A DNA stretch of 64,000 bases, from NCBI GenBank assembly GCA_003116975.1, contig BGKB01000010.1, positions 558,001 to 622,000 of the forward strand, written 5' to 3'. A model generated the notes under the pieces. It was not told the origin of the DNA. It did no database searches and was given only the letters and a program-made list of their open reading frames with translations. Shown piece after piece: positions 9,528-19,803 of the stretch (the first letter of the stretch is position 1; each line of letters begins with the position of its first letter). Both the position numbers and the translations under genes were made by a program. The stretch comes from Aurantiochytrium sp. KH105 (Eukaryota > Sar > Bigyra > Thraustochytrida > Thraustochytriidae).

Positions 9528-11147
9528 TCAGCTCTCCTTTTGGATTTCAACTTGACAGAGCGCTGCAAGCGTACGCAAGACAACAGAAAGTGCATCCTGG
9601 TTGAGGAACTTGACTCTGCCTTCAGCAGAAATCATGACGAGCGGAGTTGCAATCCGTGTCAAGCTCGCTCCACTCAGTCGAACACTCATTTGCTGCGCCA
9701 CAAAGCGGCTAATTGCAGAGAGCAGAGGATTGTCCCTGGCCAAATGACTCGTGGAAGCGGCAGTGGTAAGTCTTGCCTCATCGTCGCTGCCAAGAGCAGC
9801 ATCCGTTGCTGCCCCCTCGCCATCGCGAATTCGCTGTAAGGTGCGAGACTTGGTGTAGATATCGTCCCCAAAGCCAACACCGGATTGCATCGTGGAGGGG
9901 CCTGACCCTCTGCTGGTAGTATCTGGCTCCTCTGCGCCAGATGCAAGATGCAAAGAAAGTCGGCGGAGAGCCTCTGCGGGAAGTGCAATGTTGATCTCGC
10001 CTAAACCCGCTTCCGCGACGGCATCTGGGAGTCTGAATCCAAGTTCCAAGGCCTGAGCTGCTCTCGATCGCTGAATGGCGCGCTGACGCGCCTCGTGTCT
10101 GCGAGCAGCCCTGTCTTCCGTGGCCTCAAGCTTTTCCATGTCGTCCATTGAGCCTCTCTCCTGAGCATCGGGCATATCATCGTCGATGGCGTCCAGCTCC
10201 TCGTCAGTGTCCACGTCGCCACCCTCGGCTGCTAGCTGTACATTTTCAAAGCGGCCCGACATGGCCTCATGCGTAAAGCTACTGGCCATGTCGGCAAGGT
10301 GCCGAGGCGCCACGGGAACAGGTTTTTGTGCGATGTTACAGTCGAAACGGGTTTCAAGCCAACGCGCAATCCTATCCACCACGGTGCCTTTGCCTTTGAA
10401 CAGAGCAAAGTGGAACGAGGTGAATTTGGTCGCTTTCTTGGAATTCTTGGCAGCCTTTTTCGAAGATGTTCGCTGTCGTTTTCGGGATCGCACTTCATCC
10501 CCACCTTCAAGACTCGAGTCGTCGAGGTGGTCAGCATTCCCGTCGCTGTCGTCTTCGTTTTCTTTTTCAACACCTCCATCCTCCTCCTCGTCGTCGTCGT
10601 CGTCTTCGTCTTCGTAATCGGAATCGATATCGAGCAAATCTGTGTTTTCAGAGGTGCAGCACAGGAGCACCATGGACGTTTGTCCGCGAAGCTGAGGCGG
10701 CTCCTCGCCTGCACCGTCAAGCCGGCGTGCAAGAAGTGCAGCAGCAGCATCACCGTCGTTGGTCGCTGCGGCAAACTGCTGTGCCGCGCGCACGCGATGT
10801 CGACTCGCAGTCTCTGGACCATCGACTTGCGAGAGTAAGACCTGGTTGCGGCGCTGCGGTCGGCTTGCATGGAAAAGTTTGGCTTCGACCTGAACGTAGA
10901 GCCCAGAGCCATCAGCAAGCTGGCGGACTACGAAGCGACCCGAGGCGCGCTCTCCCGTTGCGTTTCTTCGGGCAAGCTCTTCTTCGGGGAGCGTGCTTTC
11001 GAAAGAAGCCTGGATAACCCTGGTGAGTTGTCGCGAATACTTTTCGATTCTGGCGAGCTCAAACTTGTGCAGAGGCGAGACGCGGTGGAGGGACCACGTC
11101 CTGCGCAGGATTGTGCTGTCCACGACGCCCTCGCCGATATTTGCCAT
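9528..11147 (-). CDS. Probable CENP-L / Fta1-type kinetochore protein
   Basis: 539 aa. The N terminus carries LRRTWSLHRVSPLHKFE (residues 14-30), resembling the W-x-LY-x-V(S/T)PL-x-KF motif near the start of CENP-L/Fta1. The second block, residues 245-290, reads FHFALFKGKGTVVDRIARWL then ETRFDC, the pattern of the second conserved CENP-L segment (a beta strand, then a helix ending in FDC/FDT). Between them is a very acidic Asp/Glu run (176-210) and a Lys-rich stretch (221-241) likely to be disordered and possibly nuclear-localising. CENP-L pairs with CENP-N in the inner-kinetochore CCAN. The family call rests on recalled motif patterns, not on a search. The protein is longer than vertebrate CENP-L (about 340 aa), mainly because of the acidic insert. 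Confidence 0.55.
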   Translation of the reverse strand: MANIGEGVVDSTILRRTWSLHRVSPLHKFELARIEKYSRQLTRVIQASFESTLPEEELARRNATGERASGRFVVRQLADGSGLYVQVEAKLFHASRPQRRNQVLLSQVDGPETASRHRVRAAQQFAAATNDGDAAAALLARRLDGAGEEPPQLRGQTSMVLLCCTSENTDLLDIDSDYEDEDDDDDEEEDGGVEKENEDDSDGNADHLDDSSLEGGDEVRSRKRQRTSSKKAAKNSKKATKFTSFHFALFKGKGTVVDRIARWLETRFDCNIAQKPVPVAPRHLADMASSFTHEAMSGRFENVQLAAEGGDVDTDEELDAIDDDMPDAQERGSMDDMEKLEATEDRAARRHEARQRAIQRSRAAQALELGFRLPDAVAEAGLGEINIALPAEALRRLSLHLASGAEEPDTTSRGSGPSTMQSGVGFGDDIYTKSRTLQRIRDGEGAATDAALGSDDEARLTTAASTSHLARDNPLLSAISRFVAQQMSVRLSGASLTRIATPLVMISAEGRVKFLNQDALSVVLRTLAALCQVEIQKES

Positions 11148-12711
11148 GGTTGCCGCTCCGCTCTCGCGCCGCCAGGTGTTGGTTGTCGATGCGGAAGGGC
11201 CGCTTCGGTGGAGGCAAGGCGGGCCGCGCCCCCCGATCCTCCCGTTTGCGGCGGTCGCTTGGCCGCGCTCTGCCTCGCCGCGCCTCGATCGCCTTGACTT
11301 TGTACGCGCGCGCTCAGGCTTTGCTAGATGGGCGGGCGGGCTCCAAGGACGTTAGGTTCGTCTGATTTTTTTTTTTTCACAAGCATGGTCCAACAAGGCG
11401 TAGGTCATCTGTGTCTCTAGCATGATGCCATAAAAGGAGAACTCTGGCTTCCCAAGCCCACAAATCTTGAACAGCAAGGTCATTAGCAAACGAAACACAC
11501 AGAGAAGAGGCTACAAGTATGCCTTTTCTTTCACGCACAATGCGACTATTTGTTTGAAGTGGTCAATACTGCAGAAAGATGCATTCATTTTGATTCTTGC
11601 AAAAGTTTCTCAACAGCATCATGTGCAAACCTTCGCAATCCCAGCGACAGCACTAGTAGAACGAGCGACGTATAATTCTTGACAATCGTGCGAAGCATAG
11701 TAGCAAGAACTGGGGTCATCGTGTGAAGGCTGACTTATTCGACTTCCGTCTGAACAAAAAGACTTTGTTGAGACCAATTCCGGCCTTCGATGAAGCTTCA
11801 TCTAAGTTCTGACGAGCGCTGGCGTGAAGCTCAATGTATTTCTCATGCGCAAAGATCCAGCTACCTGGTTGGAGACCAAACTGCTCTCAAGAACAAAGTT
11901 CTGGATCAGCACCTCAACATGAGTGCCGCGAATGGGAGTCGTATCCACTTTCGTAGAATTACAGCGTTGGCAGAGCTGCTGAGGATCACTCAAACATCGT
12001 TCTGCGGAAGAGGGTCTCTTTACTTCTTATTGGTCAGTCAGTTCGCGCAGTTTAGATGTTGAGAAATTCTTACTTTCACTCGAGGTTTCAGACACATACA
12101 GTAACAGATTGATACTGTTGCGCATTACGTCTGTGTTGCGCTCGTTGGGCTTGCACATAGCCAGCACGATTGTCTTCATTGTGGCTCTCCAACGTTAGAC
12201 TCACTCAGTACCTCTTGTTAGCAGGAAAAAAAGCTAGCATGACTGCCGGCGACATTTGCAGAGACTTGGCAGCGGAATTTGGCTATGCTTTGGTCTCTCA
12301 TCGCTGTACGACAGTTTTGCTGGTTTCTAAGACGTTGTCGATCGATTGATAGCGTTTTCTTTTTCTTTTTTTGCAAGAAAAGTATGATTCCCAAAGGAAA
12401 GGTCAACTTCTAACGTCTAATACTCTCCGTGCGGTTTATTTGGTAGACGAAGGGAAGGCTGGACTTTGCCGGCGTGCTGGAGAGGGAAAGTAAATTGCAT
12501 TCTCGACCAAAAAAAATCCTGGAATTCTTACAACCCCACTCCTCCCTCAAAGAGCCATGATTTTTGGCTTTAGGTGTCGGGTCTGCACGGAGATTGAATA
12601 TTTTCGCAGCTCTCCGCAGGCACTGGGATGGTTGTCATCTTACCCACGTCTTACGTCGCCAAGCAAACTTTCGCGGCCATTTCGCTTGTTGCCAACCTTT
12701 CTAATACATTT

Positions 12712-12730
12712 CCCCCCCCCCCCCCCCCCC
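12712..12730 (+). repeat. C19 homopolymer
   Basis: Nineteen consecutive C residues on the plus strand, flanked by AT-rich sequence. The complementary strand could form a G-quadruplex. Length may be imprecise because homopolymers of this kind are error-prone in assemblies. Confidence 0.85.
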
Positions 12731-14413
12731 TTCCTTCTTTTCTACTTATTTCTGTCTAGATTACAGGTAAAACCTGGCGTGTTTCTATCAATTTTTTTTT
12801 TAACCACCAGAATCGCTGCGCATGGTGAGCCGTTTTGCCACGCAGGACAGAGACGGGGCGACGCACCTCCCAAAGTATAAAGAAAGAATAACGGCAAATG
12901 CTCCAGAACGCCTAATGAGATGTCCTAAGGATCTCCTATTTATTGACTAAGGCTCTCTGTTGGAAGAAGCCCCATGACTTTCGACTTGTTTTGCGGCCCG
13001 GCCCGCGTGAATTCACTCGCAAACTGCCAGTTGGCCTTTACGGTGGGGACCGCGACGAGACCGTAATGAGCGGGACCGATTGCTTGGTGTCCTTGGATAA
13101 TTGTGGTCCGTGGCTCCGCTGCCGCTTGAAACTGCAGCCAGCCAGCAGCAGCAAGTCAGGTAGGCAGGCAACCAGGCAACTAGCCAGCGCTGTGTGCGGC
13201 TATCAATTAGACGCGCATCTGAGGATGCGTGGAGGTAAAGAACGGCACCGGCCGCGGAATGAGGGCTGTGATTGCGAGCGTTGTGAGGTGGCGCAGAAGG
13301 GATGGGGCGGTTTTCCTCGCTCAACTACCTTTTTCCATTTTTTCCCAATTCAGGCACGGAGGCACTGGCAGAAAGGGTCCGGAGATTGGAGCGACGATAT
13401 TGTTGTTAAAATAATGTAGAAAGTAACTGGCTTGCAACCGCCTTGTATCCAACCGAAGAGCACGATAATTTCTCTCTTGTCACATGACGCACCACAACGC
13501 CACCAACTAATTTTGGTCTGATCTGGAACAATTATGTATAGCCGGAAACAATTGCTAGGCGACCGTCCAGCGAGCAAGGTCCAACTCGTAAGCAGCATTG
13601 CAGTTTGGCTTTTTCTTTCTCTGAATCGGAAGTAAGATCTTTTTCTTTTCTTTTTTCTCCTTGCCCTGCCCCTCTATAACTTATAGACGGAAGGCTGACG
13701 ACGTCTGCCGTTGTGTTGTTCTCGCAACCTTCGCAAGGAACGGGCAACGTGCGTGGAGTGAATTGGTCGCTTTGTCGAGAACCAATGATGCCAGAAAATA
13801 CACATTTGAGCATGTTTGTCTGTGTGGGCTCGGCATTTGCTCTTCGAATTGGTAGCTCATCTTCTTTTCTTCGCCGACAGCACCAATTATTCATGGGCTA
13901 CGGGCTGCGCCTCTAGTAGCCCCTACCGTCGACGGCCACGGCAAGCGTCCAGACTGGCATTGGACGCTGACCAAGTAAGATCCCGCAGTAAAGCAAAGCT
14001 GCTGTGCGAGAAAGGCGCCTGGCCAACGCGCGTCCGTGACGCCCGGCGAAGAGAGGCGACGACTTGATTCTATCTTGAGCTGCGTTGGCGGGTGAGAACG
14101 AGAGAAGCTCGCCACTGCGCAAGTCAGTAGTCTGCAAGGGAGCCATTTGGCGTGGAGTGAATGGCTCCATTTACGGTATCATCTGCGTGCCAAAGCAGCA
14201 GCCAAGCGAACAAGGCTGTATCTCATCGCGCCGATACCGGCGCTGGTGTTGCAGATGGGGCTACTTCCGCTACACCCTTCTTTGACCATGAAGCAAAGTA
14301 AGGAGCAACATCGGGGCGTTGGCTGAGCAGAGGCCTGAGACGCGCAATGGAACGAGCGACGGCGACGTCAGCAGTAGCAGCAGCAGCTGCAGCAGCGCGG
14401 CGCAGCTGTTTTC

Positions 14414-14452
14414 TTGGTTGGTTGTTGGTTGGTTGGTTGGCTGGCTGGCTGG
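14414..14452 (+). repeat. (GGTT)n/(GGCT)n compound tetranucleotide microsatellite
   Basis: About 39 bp of TTGG units with one 3-base slip, changing to CTGG units in the second half. The change of motif inside one tract suggests point mutation of a unit followed by spread. Confidence 0.8.
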
Positions 14453-16359
14453 TCTGCTGGCTGACTGTCATTGATACAAGAAGGAAATTGCTTGCTCATT
14501 CGTGAGCGTGTCACGCCAAGCTACGGCCATACTCTGCGCTTGCAAGCATGCGCGGCGGCGAATGATATACGATTGGGCAAAGGGGAGGGAGAAACGACGC
14601 CCCCCTTTCGACTCAAGACCGATTTTCCAGCCGGGCAGCTCGCAAGTTCTTCAGAAGCTTGACAGTGCAAACTGCAATTTGGTTCTCGGGGCCTGGTTGT
14701 CTGCCGGCCACGTTGATGAAGCTGACTGCCAGTCAGCCATGGCCAGGTCTACTGACTGACTGACTGGTAGCAGACCGCCTAGCAGCCAGGTGGCAGCGAG
14801 CGACAGCGGCCACCAAGCGCGCAACAAGCAAGCAGCCAGAATATGTTGCCCGTCGACTCGATTCTAATCCTTGACACACTCCCCAGCTCTTGTACATCTG
14901 CCTGCCATTCCTGCCCCGCGCAAGGCTGGCGGGTGTGACTTTCGATCGTCGTGCTCTTCGGGATTGATCTTGCACCTTGAAAGGGACCAGCGGCAGCTGG
15001 CAGCTGCAGATTGCTTTCGCTTTTCTGCCAGCCTCTACGAGTTCCTCTGTCGGTCGCGGCGCAGTTCGAGTTGCCTTGCGCGACTCGCTCAGCCGGAATA
15101 TAGCTGCTTGAAGCTAGCTCGAACAATCGAGGCGCAATTTTCGCGGCGGGATTTGCGCTATACGTATCCTCTGCTGCTGACCGGTCTGACCTCGCAGCGC
15201 GCAGGCTCATGCACATGGGTTGATGTAAAGTCTTTCTTCTTCCGTTTCCTGACTGTGGCTAGTAGTAGGCCTACTGACCGACCGATTAGCATACTGCACA
15301 GCAATGGTACTATAGTAGGTGGTGTATAGAGGGAGGGATCGATACAATTTTTTCTTCTCGGAGAAATAGCAAACTTGAAGTTCAATCACGAAGTGCCGCC
15401 TCAAAAGATTTTTAAAAGCTGGCGGCGGATGATGCTGCTGCTAGGACTACGTAAGCGTAAAGCCTACCAACAAGCCAAAAGATCGTCGTGGACAGAAAGA
15501 AAGTGCTTTCGCCCCCAGCCAGCCCGTCCACCCGGTCGCGGTGGCCCTATACACCCGCATTTTCCCGTTGTTGAGGGCTCTATCAGCGACTTGTAAAGCC
15601 ATTGATGATGAATGTTTGCCTTGTGGTTGCGCGTTCTTCGGTGCCTTTTTGCTTCCTGGCTTGTTATTAGATGTGCAGGCTTGGCGTTTCTCGTCAGCTC
15701 GATTCGGTCGGGAAAACTCGAGCTCCCGCCAGTGCTGATTGAATGATTGAATAAAAATACCGCCGTGGCCGTTGTCAGCGTGACGAGTCGCGGCAAGGCT
15801 CTTCACGAGTCCGCACTCACATTCGTTGCAGGCTAATGAACCTAGCCTGACAGCCGGACCCTCGAAGACTGACTGTGAGTACCCTCCGATAAGCCGTCCG
15901 ATCGGTGCGAGTGGTGTGGCGTTTAGCCTGCCGGCCATTTATTCCTGCCAGCTGGCCAGTGCAGCGCGGCTCTCCTCGGCCTGCCTGGCTGGTGGCATCG
16001 ACCACTGTGTGTGCACTCGCAGCACACTCGCTCGACGGAGTTTCTTCTCTCTGCCATTGCCGACCACCTGCTCTTCTCCCGCCGCTGTGCTGCGTTTCCA
16101 GCGGGTCCCTCGCGGGCAGCACCCACGATGGTGCTCCAGCACAGCCTTCTCGCGCACCGTGATACGCGTAGTAAGCAGCAAGCACGCAAGCAAGCACGCA
16201 AGCAAGCAAGAAAGCAAAAATGCAAGCACTGCGGTGGTCGTAGAGGCAGGCAGAGTCTCCTGCCCGCGCTGCAGTGTGTGTAGAAGTATCAGCGCCGAGT
16301 CCTCCTTCCTCTTCATTCCATTCCGTGGCATGCCTCCCGTTCGCCGCCCGCCAGTTGCA

Positions 16360-16360
<1 letters not shown>

Positions 16361-16415
<55 letters not shown>
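16361..16415 (+). repeat. (CTG)18 trinucleotide tract
   Basis: Uninterrupted CTG/CAG repeat of about 18 units in apparently non-coding DNA. Although both strands are open through it, giving poly-Leu or poly-Ala and poly-Gln or poly-Ser, no flanking sequence resembles a protein. Confidence 0.9.
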
Positions 16416-16788
16416 GTCGCAACAATCGCAGACAGACGTGCGTGCCCTGCGCTGTTTTGTGTTGCCAGGTTGGTGCTGCAGCTGCTGCTTCCAGGAGGAG
16501 GAGACGCAGGCCCACCCGGCGAGCCCCGGCATGCCAGGCAGCTTTGCCAGGCATGCAGGCCGAGCACCCCTCCCTCCCTCCCTCCCTCTCTCCTTCCCTC
16601 CGTCGCCGCGTGCTGCGTGTGCTGCGTGCGCTGCGTGTGCGTCAACGTGCAGCACAGCGGCCGTCGTGTCGCAGGCAGCGCGAGACTCGAGCGGAGACCG
16701 AACAAGACGAGGCGGCCGAGGAGGGCGCGCTTGGAAGGAAGAGGAAGAGGAAGAGGAAGAGGAAAGAGGAAGAGGAAGAGAGAGGGCG

Positions 16789-16868
16789 AGCGCACTCACT
16801 CACTCTCTCACTCCCCCACCCACTCACTCACTCCTCCACTCACTCACTCACTCACGCACTCACGCACT
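16789..16868 (+). repeat. (CACT)n tetranucleotide microsatellite
   Basis: About 80 bp made of CACT/CTCA units with interruptions (CTCC, CACG). It directly follows a GGAAGA purine tract, so two unrelated simple repeats abut. Confidence 0.85.
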
Positions 16869-17591
16869 GGCCGCAGCGGCCGAGCGCAGCTGGCAGTGGC
16901 TGGCACGCTGGCACGCTGGCTGGCCGCGAGCGCGAACGGGGAAAGCGCGAGGCCCGGAGGAGGCGCGGCCTCCCTGCCGCGACGCTGCGGCGGCAAAGGC
17001 CAGCTGCAGCGCTCGCTGGCGGTCCTCTTTGGCTCTGGGAGGCAGGGCAGGGCAGGCCGGCTCTGCGGCGGCTGCACGTGCCGCCGGTGCGGTGCGGAGA
17101 TGTGAATTCGCAGTCCCACTGACCGTGGCGGACGCCCCGCTGTGAATTTGAAGTGAAGGCCGCCAGCAGCTACAGCTAGGTGCAGCTGCAGCTGCAGCAG
17201 CAGGCCCAGCGCAGCACAGAGCGGCGCGGGGCGAGACCGCCAGGCGCGGCCGGCAGAGTCACCGGCGCGTCAGCCAGCTAGGGAACGAGCGTGGAAGGTT
17301 GCGGTTAGTTGGGGTCGGTCACTTGCGTGCGTTGTTTGTTTGCAACCAGCTAGGCAGAAGAAACACTGCACCGCCTGTTTTCGATCTTTTTATTTGCAAG
17401 TCGTTACCTGCACTGCGTGCTGCTTGCAATGTTGCTTGCTTGGTTGCTCGATTGCTTGCTGCCACCATGGCCACTGGTGGCGGCGGTTGTGGGTGGTTTA
17501 ATTGCTTGCCACGAGCACATCGGGAGGAAGAGAGTCCGCCAGGGTGCAGCGCAGCGCAGAGCAGAGCAGAGCCGAGCTGAGCTCGGGCTGG

Positions 17592-17622
17592 CCTCGTCTC
17601 GTCTCGTCTCGTCTCGTCTCGC
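17592..17622 (+). repeat. (CTCGT)6 pentanucleotide tract
   Basis: Six tandem CTCGT units followed by degenerate derivatives to about 17660. It is preceded by AGAGC-type units at 17555-17572. Confidence 0.85.
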
Positions 17623-18128
17623 CGCGCCGCACCTCGTCTTACCTCGCCCCGCCCCGCCTCGATTTCTTTCCATCCCCCCTTCATCCTGCCTTCCCTGCTT
17701 CCTTTTTTCTGCCTTCTTCCTTCTAACCTTTCCCTTTTCGCTCGTTTGCTCTTTGCTGTTTTGCTCTTTCTAGCTCTGCGTCTGCCGGCCTGCCGCGGCT
17801 GCTGCGCTGGCAAACTTTGGCTGTCCGCGCCGCGTTGCTGCGCGCAACGTGGCGCGAGCGAGCCCGCGCGCGTGCGTGCGCTGCCCGCGTCGGCTCGTGG
17901 TGCGCGCCTCGCCCGCGCCGAGAGGGGCTCTCGCGGGCGGGCGGGCGGGCGGGCGGGCGGGCTCCGGCGGTGTGGCCCATCCCATCCCAGGCCGCCCACG
18001 TGCCTCGGCACGGCCTTGAGCGCAGATCTGGCCGCGGCGCCTCCGCAGGGAGGCAGGCAGGCAGGCAGGCACGGAGGCATGCAGGGGACGCCGGCCGCGC
18101 CGCCTGCTGCGCTGCGCGAGAATGAACG

Positions 18129-18189
18129 CTGGCTGGCTGGCTGGCTGGCTGGCAGGCAGGCAGGCAGGCAGACAGGCAGACAGACAGGC
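18129..18189 (+). repeat. (GGCT)n-(GGCA)n-(GACA)n compound microsatellite
   Basis: A 61-bp run that changes unit from GGCT to GGCA to GACA, each one substitution from the last. It illustrates stepwise motif conversion within a tract. Confidence 0.85.
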
Positions 18190-18310
18190 CGCAAGAGGAT
18201 CTGAGAAGAAAGCAGGAAGGGCGTGATATAGGAAGAAGGGGCGATACAAGAACTTTAAAAATTAAAAAGGACCCGGTAGGACTATATACCCCTATGCTAG
18301 TATGAGGCGA

Positions 18311-18620
<310 letters not shown>

Positions 18621-18760
18621 AAGGAAGCGCGCGAGCTTGCGGCAAGGAGAGAAAGAAGCAGAAGGGGAAAGGAAAGAAAGCAGAGGACAGAAGAAAAGAA
18701 AAAATAGAGAAAAGAAAGAACAAGAGAAAAGAATAAAGAGAAAAGCCAAAGCCCTGCTTG

Positions 18761-18800
18761 AGCAGAGCAGAGCAGAGCAGAGCAGAGCAGAGCAGAGCAG
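18761..18800 (+). repeat. (AGAGC)8 pentanucleotide tract
   Basis: About eight AGAGC/GAGCA units. Related units recur at 19675-19710 and 17555-17572 in the same intergenic region. Confidence 0.85.
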
Positions 18801-19366
18801 AAGCGAAGAGCAAGGCGCGGTCCGCGGCGCGGCGGACTCGCTCGCCGGCGCTGTCGCTCGCTCGGCGGCTGGCTGGGTCGCTCGCACGGCCGAAAGGAAG
18901 GCCGGGCAGGCAGGCGGGCAGGCAGGCAGACGGGCGGCCGAGCGAGGCAGGCAGGCAGGCAGGCCCGGGAGCAGAGCTCGCGCCGGGCGAGAGGTCTGTC
19001 TTCTTTTCGCCCCTCGATCCATCGATCCAGCGGCCGATCCCTCTTTCTCGCCCCCCCTCCCTCCCTCTCGCGCGCGCCCGCTCGAGGCGGCGGCAGCGGG
19101 GCGGCCTGGCAGGCGGCCGGGCAGGTGGAGCGCAGACGCGCTCAGGCGCGCGCAGAGAGCGAGGCCGGCACGCCAGCGGCGCAGCAGCGAGCAAGCCAAG
19201 GCAAGCCAAGGCAAGGAAGCAGGCAAAAAAAAGAAGGGCAAGCGCTGCAAAGCAAGCGAGCGAGCAAGCGAAGCTACAGAGCAAAAGAGCAGAAGAAAGA
19301 CCCGCGCATCTCTGCGACCGCACGGCACGCCGGCACGCAATCTATCGATCAATCGATCTCGTCGAG

Positions 19367-19409
19367 CTGAGCTGAGCCGAGCTGAGCTGAGCTGAGCTGA
19401 GTTGAGTTG
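19367..19409 (+). repeat. (GAGCT)n pentanucleotide tract
   Basis: About eight GAGCT/GAGCC/GAGTT units some 400 bp upstream of the 1003-aa ORF, probably in its promoter or 5' leader. Confidence 0.85.
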
Positions 19410-19803
19410 CCCTGTCTGTGTTGGAGTGGAGTGGATTCACCGCTGCTGCCTGGCAGGCGCAGAGAGACACACGCGCAGAGAGGGAGAGGCGCAGTAGAGG
19501 ATAGATACCACTGGCTCACTGGCCCGCGTCAGTTGCTGTTGGTCGCAAGAGGCAGAGCTGCCGAGGCAGACAGGCAGACACGCAGACAGACAGACGGAGG
19601 CAGGCAGGCAGGGGAGGGAAAAAACGGAGCGAGGACGCGGGAATCCAGGGCCGGAGCATAGCACACGCAGCGTCGCAGAGCAGAGCGGAGCAGAGCGGAG
19701 CAGAGCAGCAGCGGCGGCGGCGGCGGGAGCTGCGCGGCGGGCGGGCAGGCAGGCGGGAAGGCAGGCACGCAGGCAAGCGCGCGGATAGACAGAGAAGAGG
19801 AGC

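Larger units (their letters stand above)
11148..15825. other. Gene-poor intergenic region, part 1
   Basis: About 4.7 kb of moderately complex, AT-mixed sequence without an ORF I can support. It contains a 19-C homopolymer (12712-12730), T runs (about 11368-11380), GGTT/GGCT tracts (14414-14452) and CTGA tracts (14751-14766). On the minus strand at 11.4-12.2 kb several short open stretches look faintly protein-like (for instance one ending near 11391), but I could not join them with consistent splice phases. Confidence 0.4.

Noticed and set aside
11391..12179. Possible multi-exon minus-strand gene (short open stretches, a GTATGT donor-like site near 12100, several AG acceptors)
   Set aside because: I tried joining the stretches; phases did not match and stops followed within a few codons. 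No family resemblance.
15826..17145. 439-codon ORF with a poly-Ala run, and overlapping ORFs on both strands to 19.4 kb
   Set aside because: They run through CTG, CACT, GGAAGA and AAAG microsatellites in all frames; no stretch outside the repeats looks like a folded protein.
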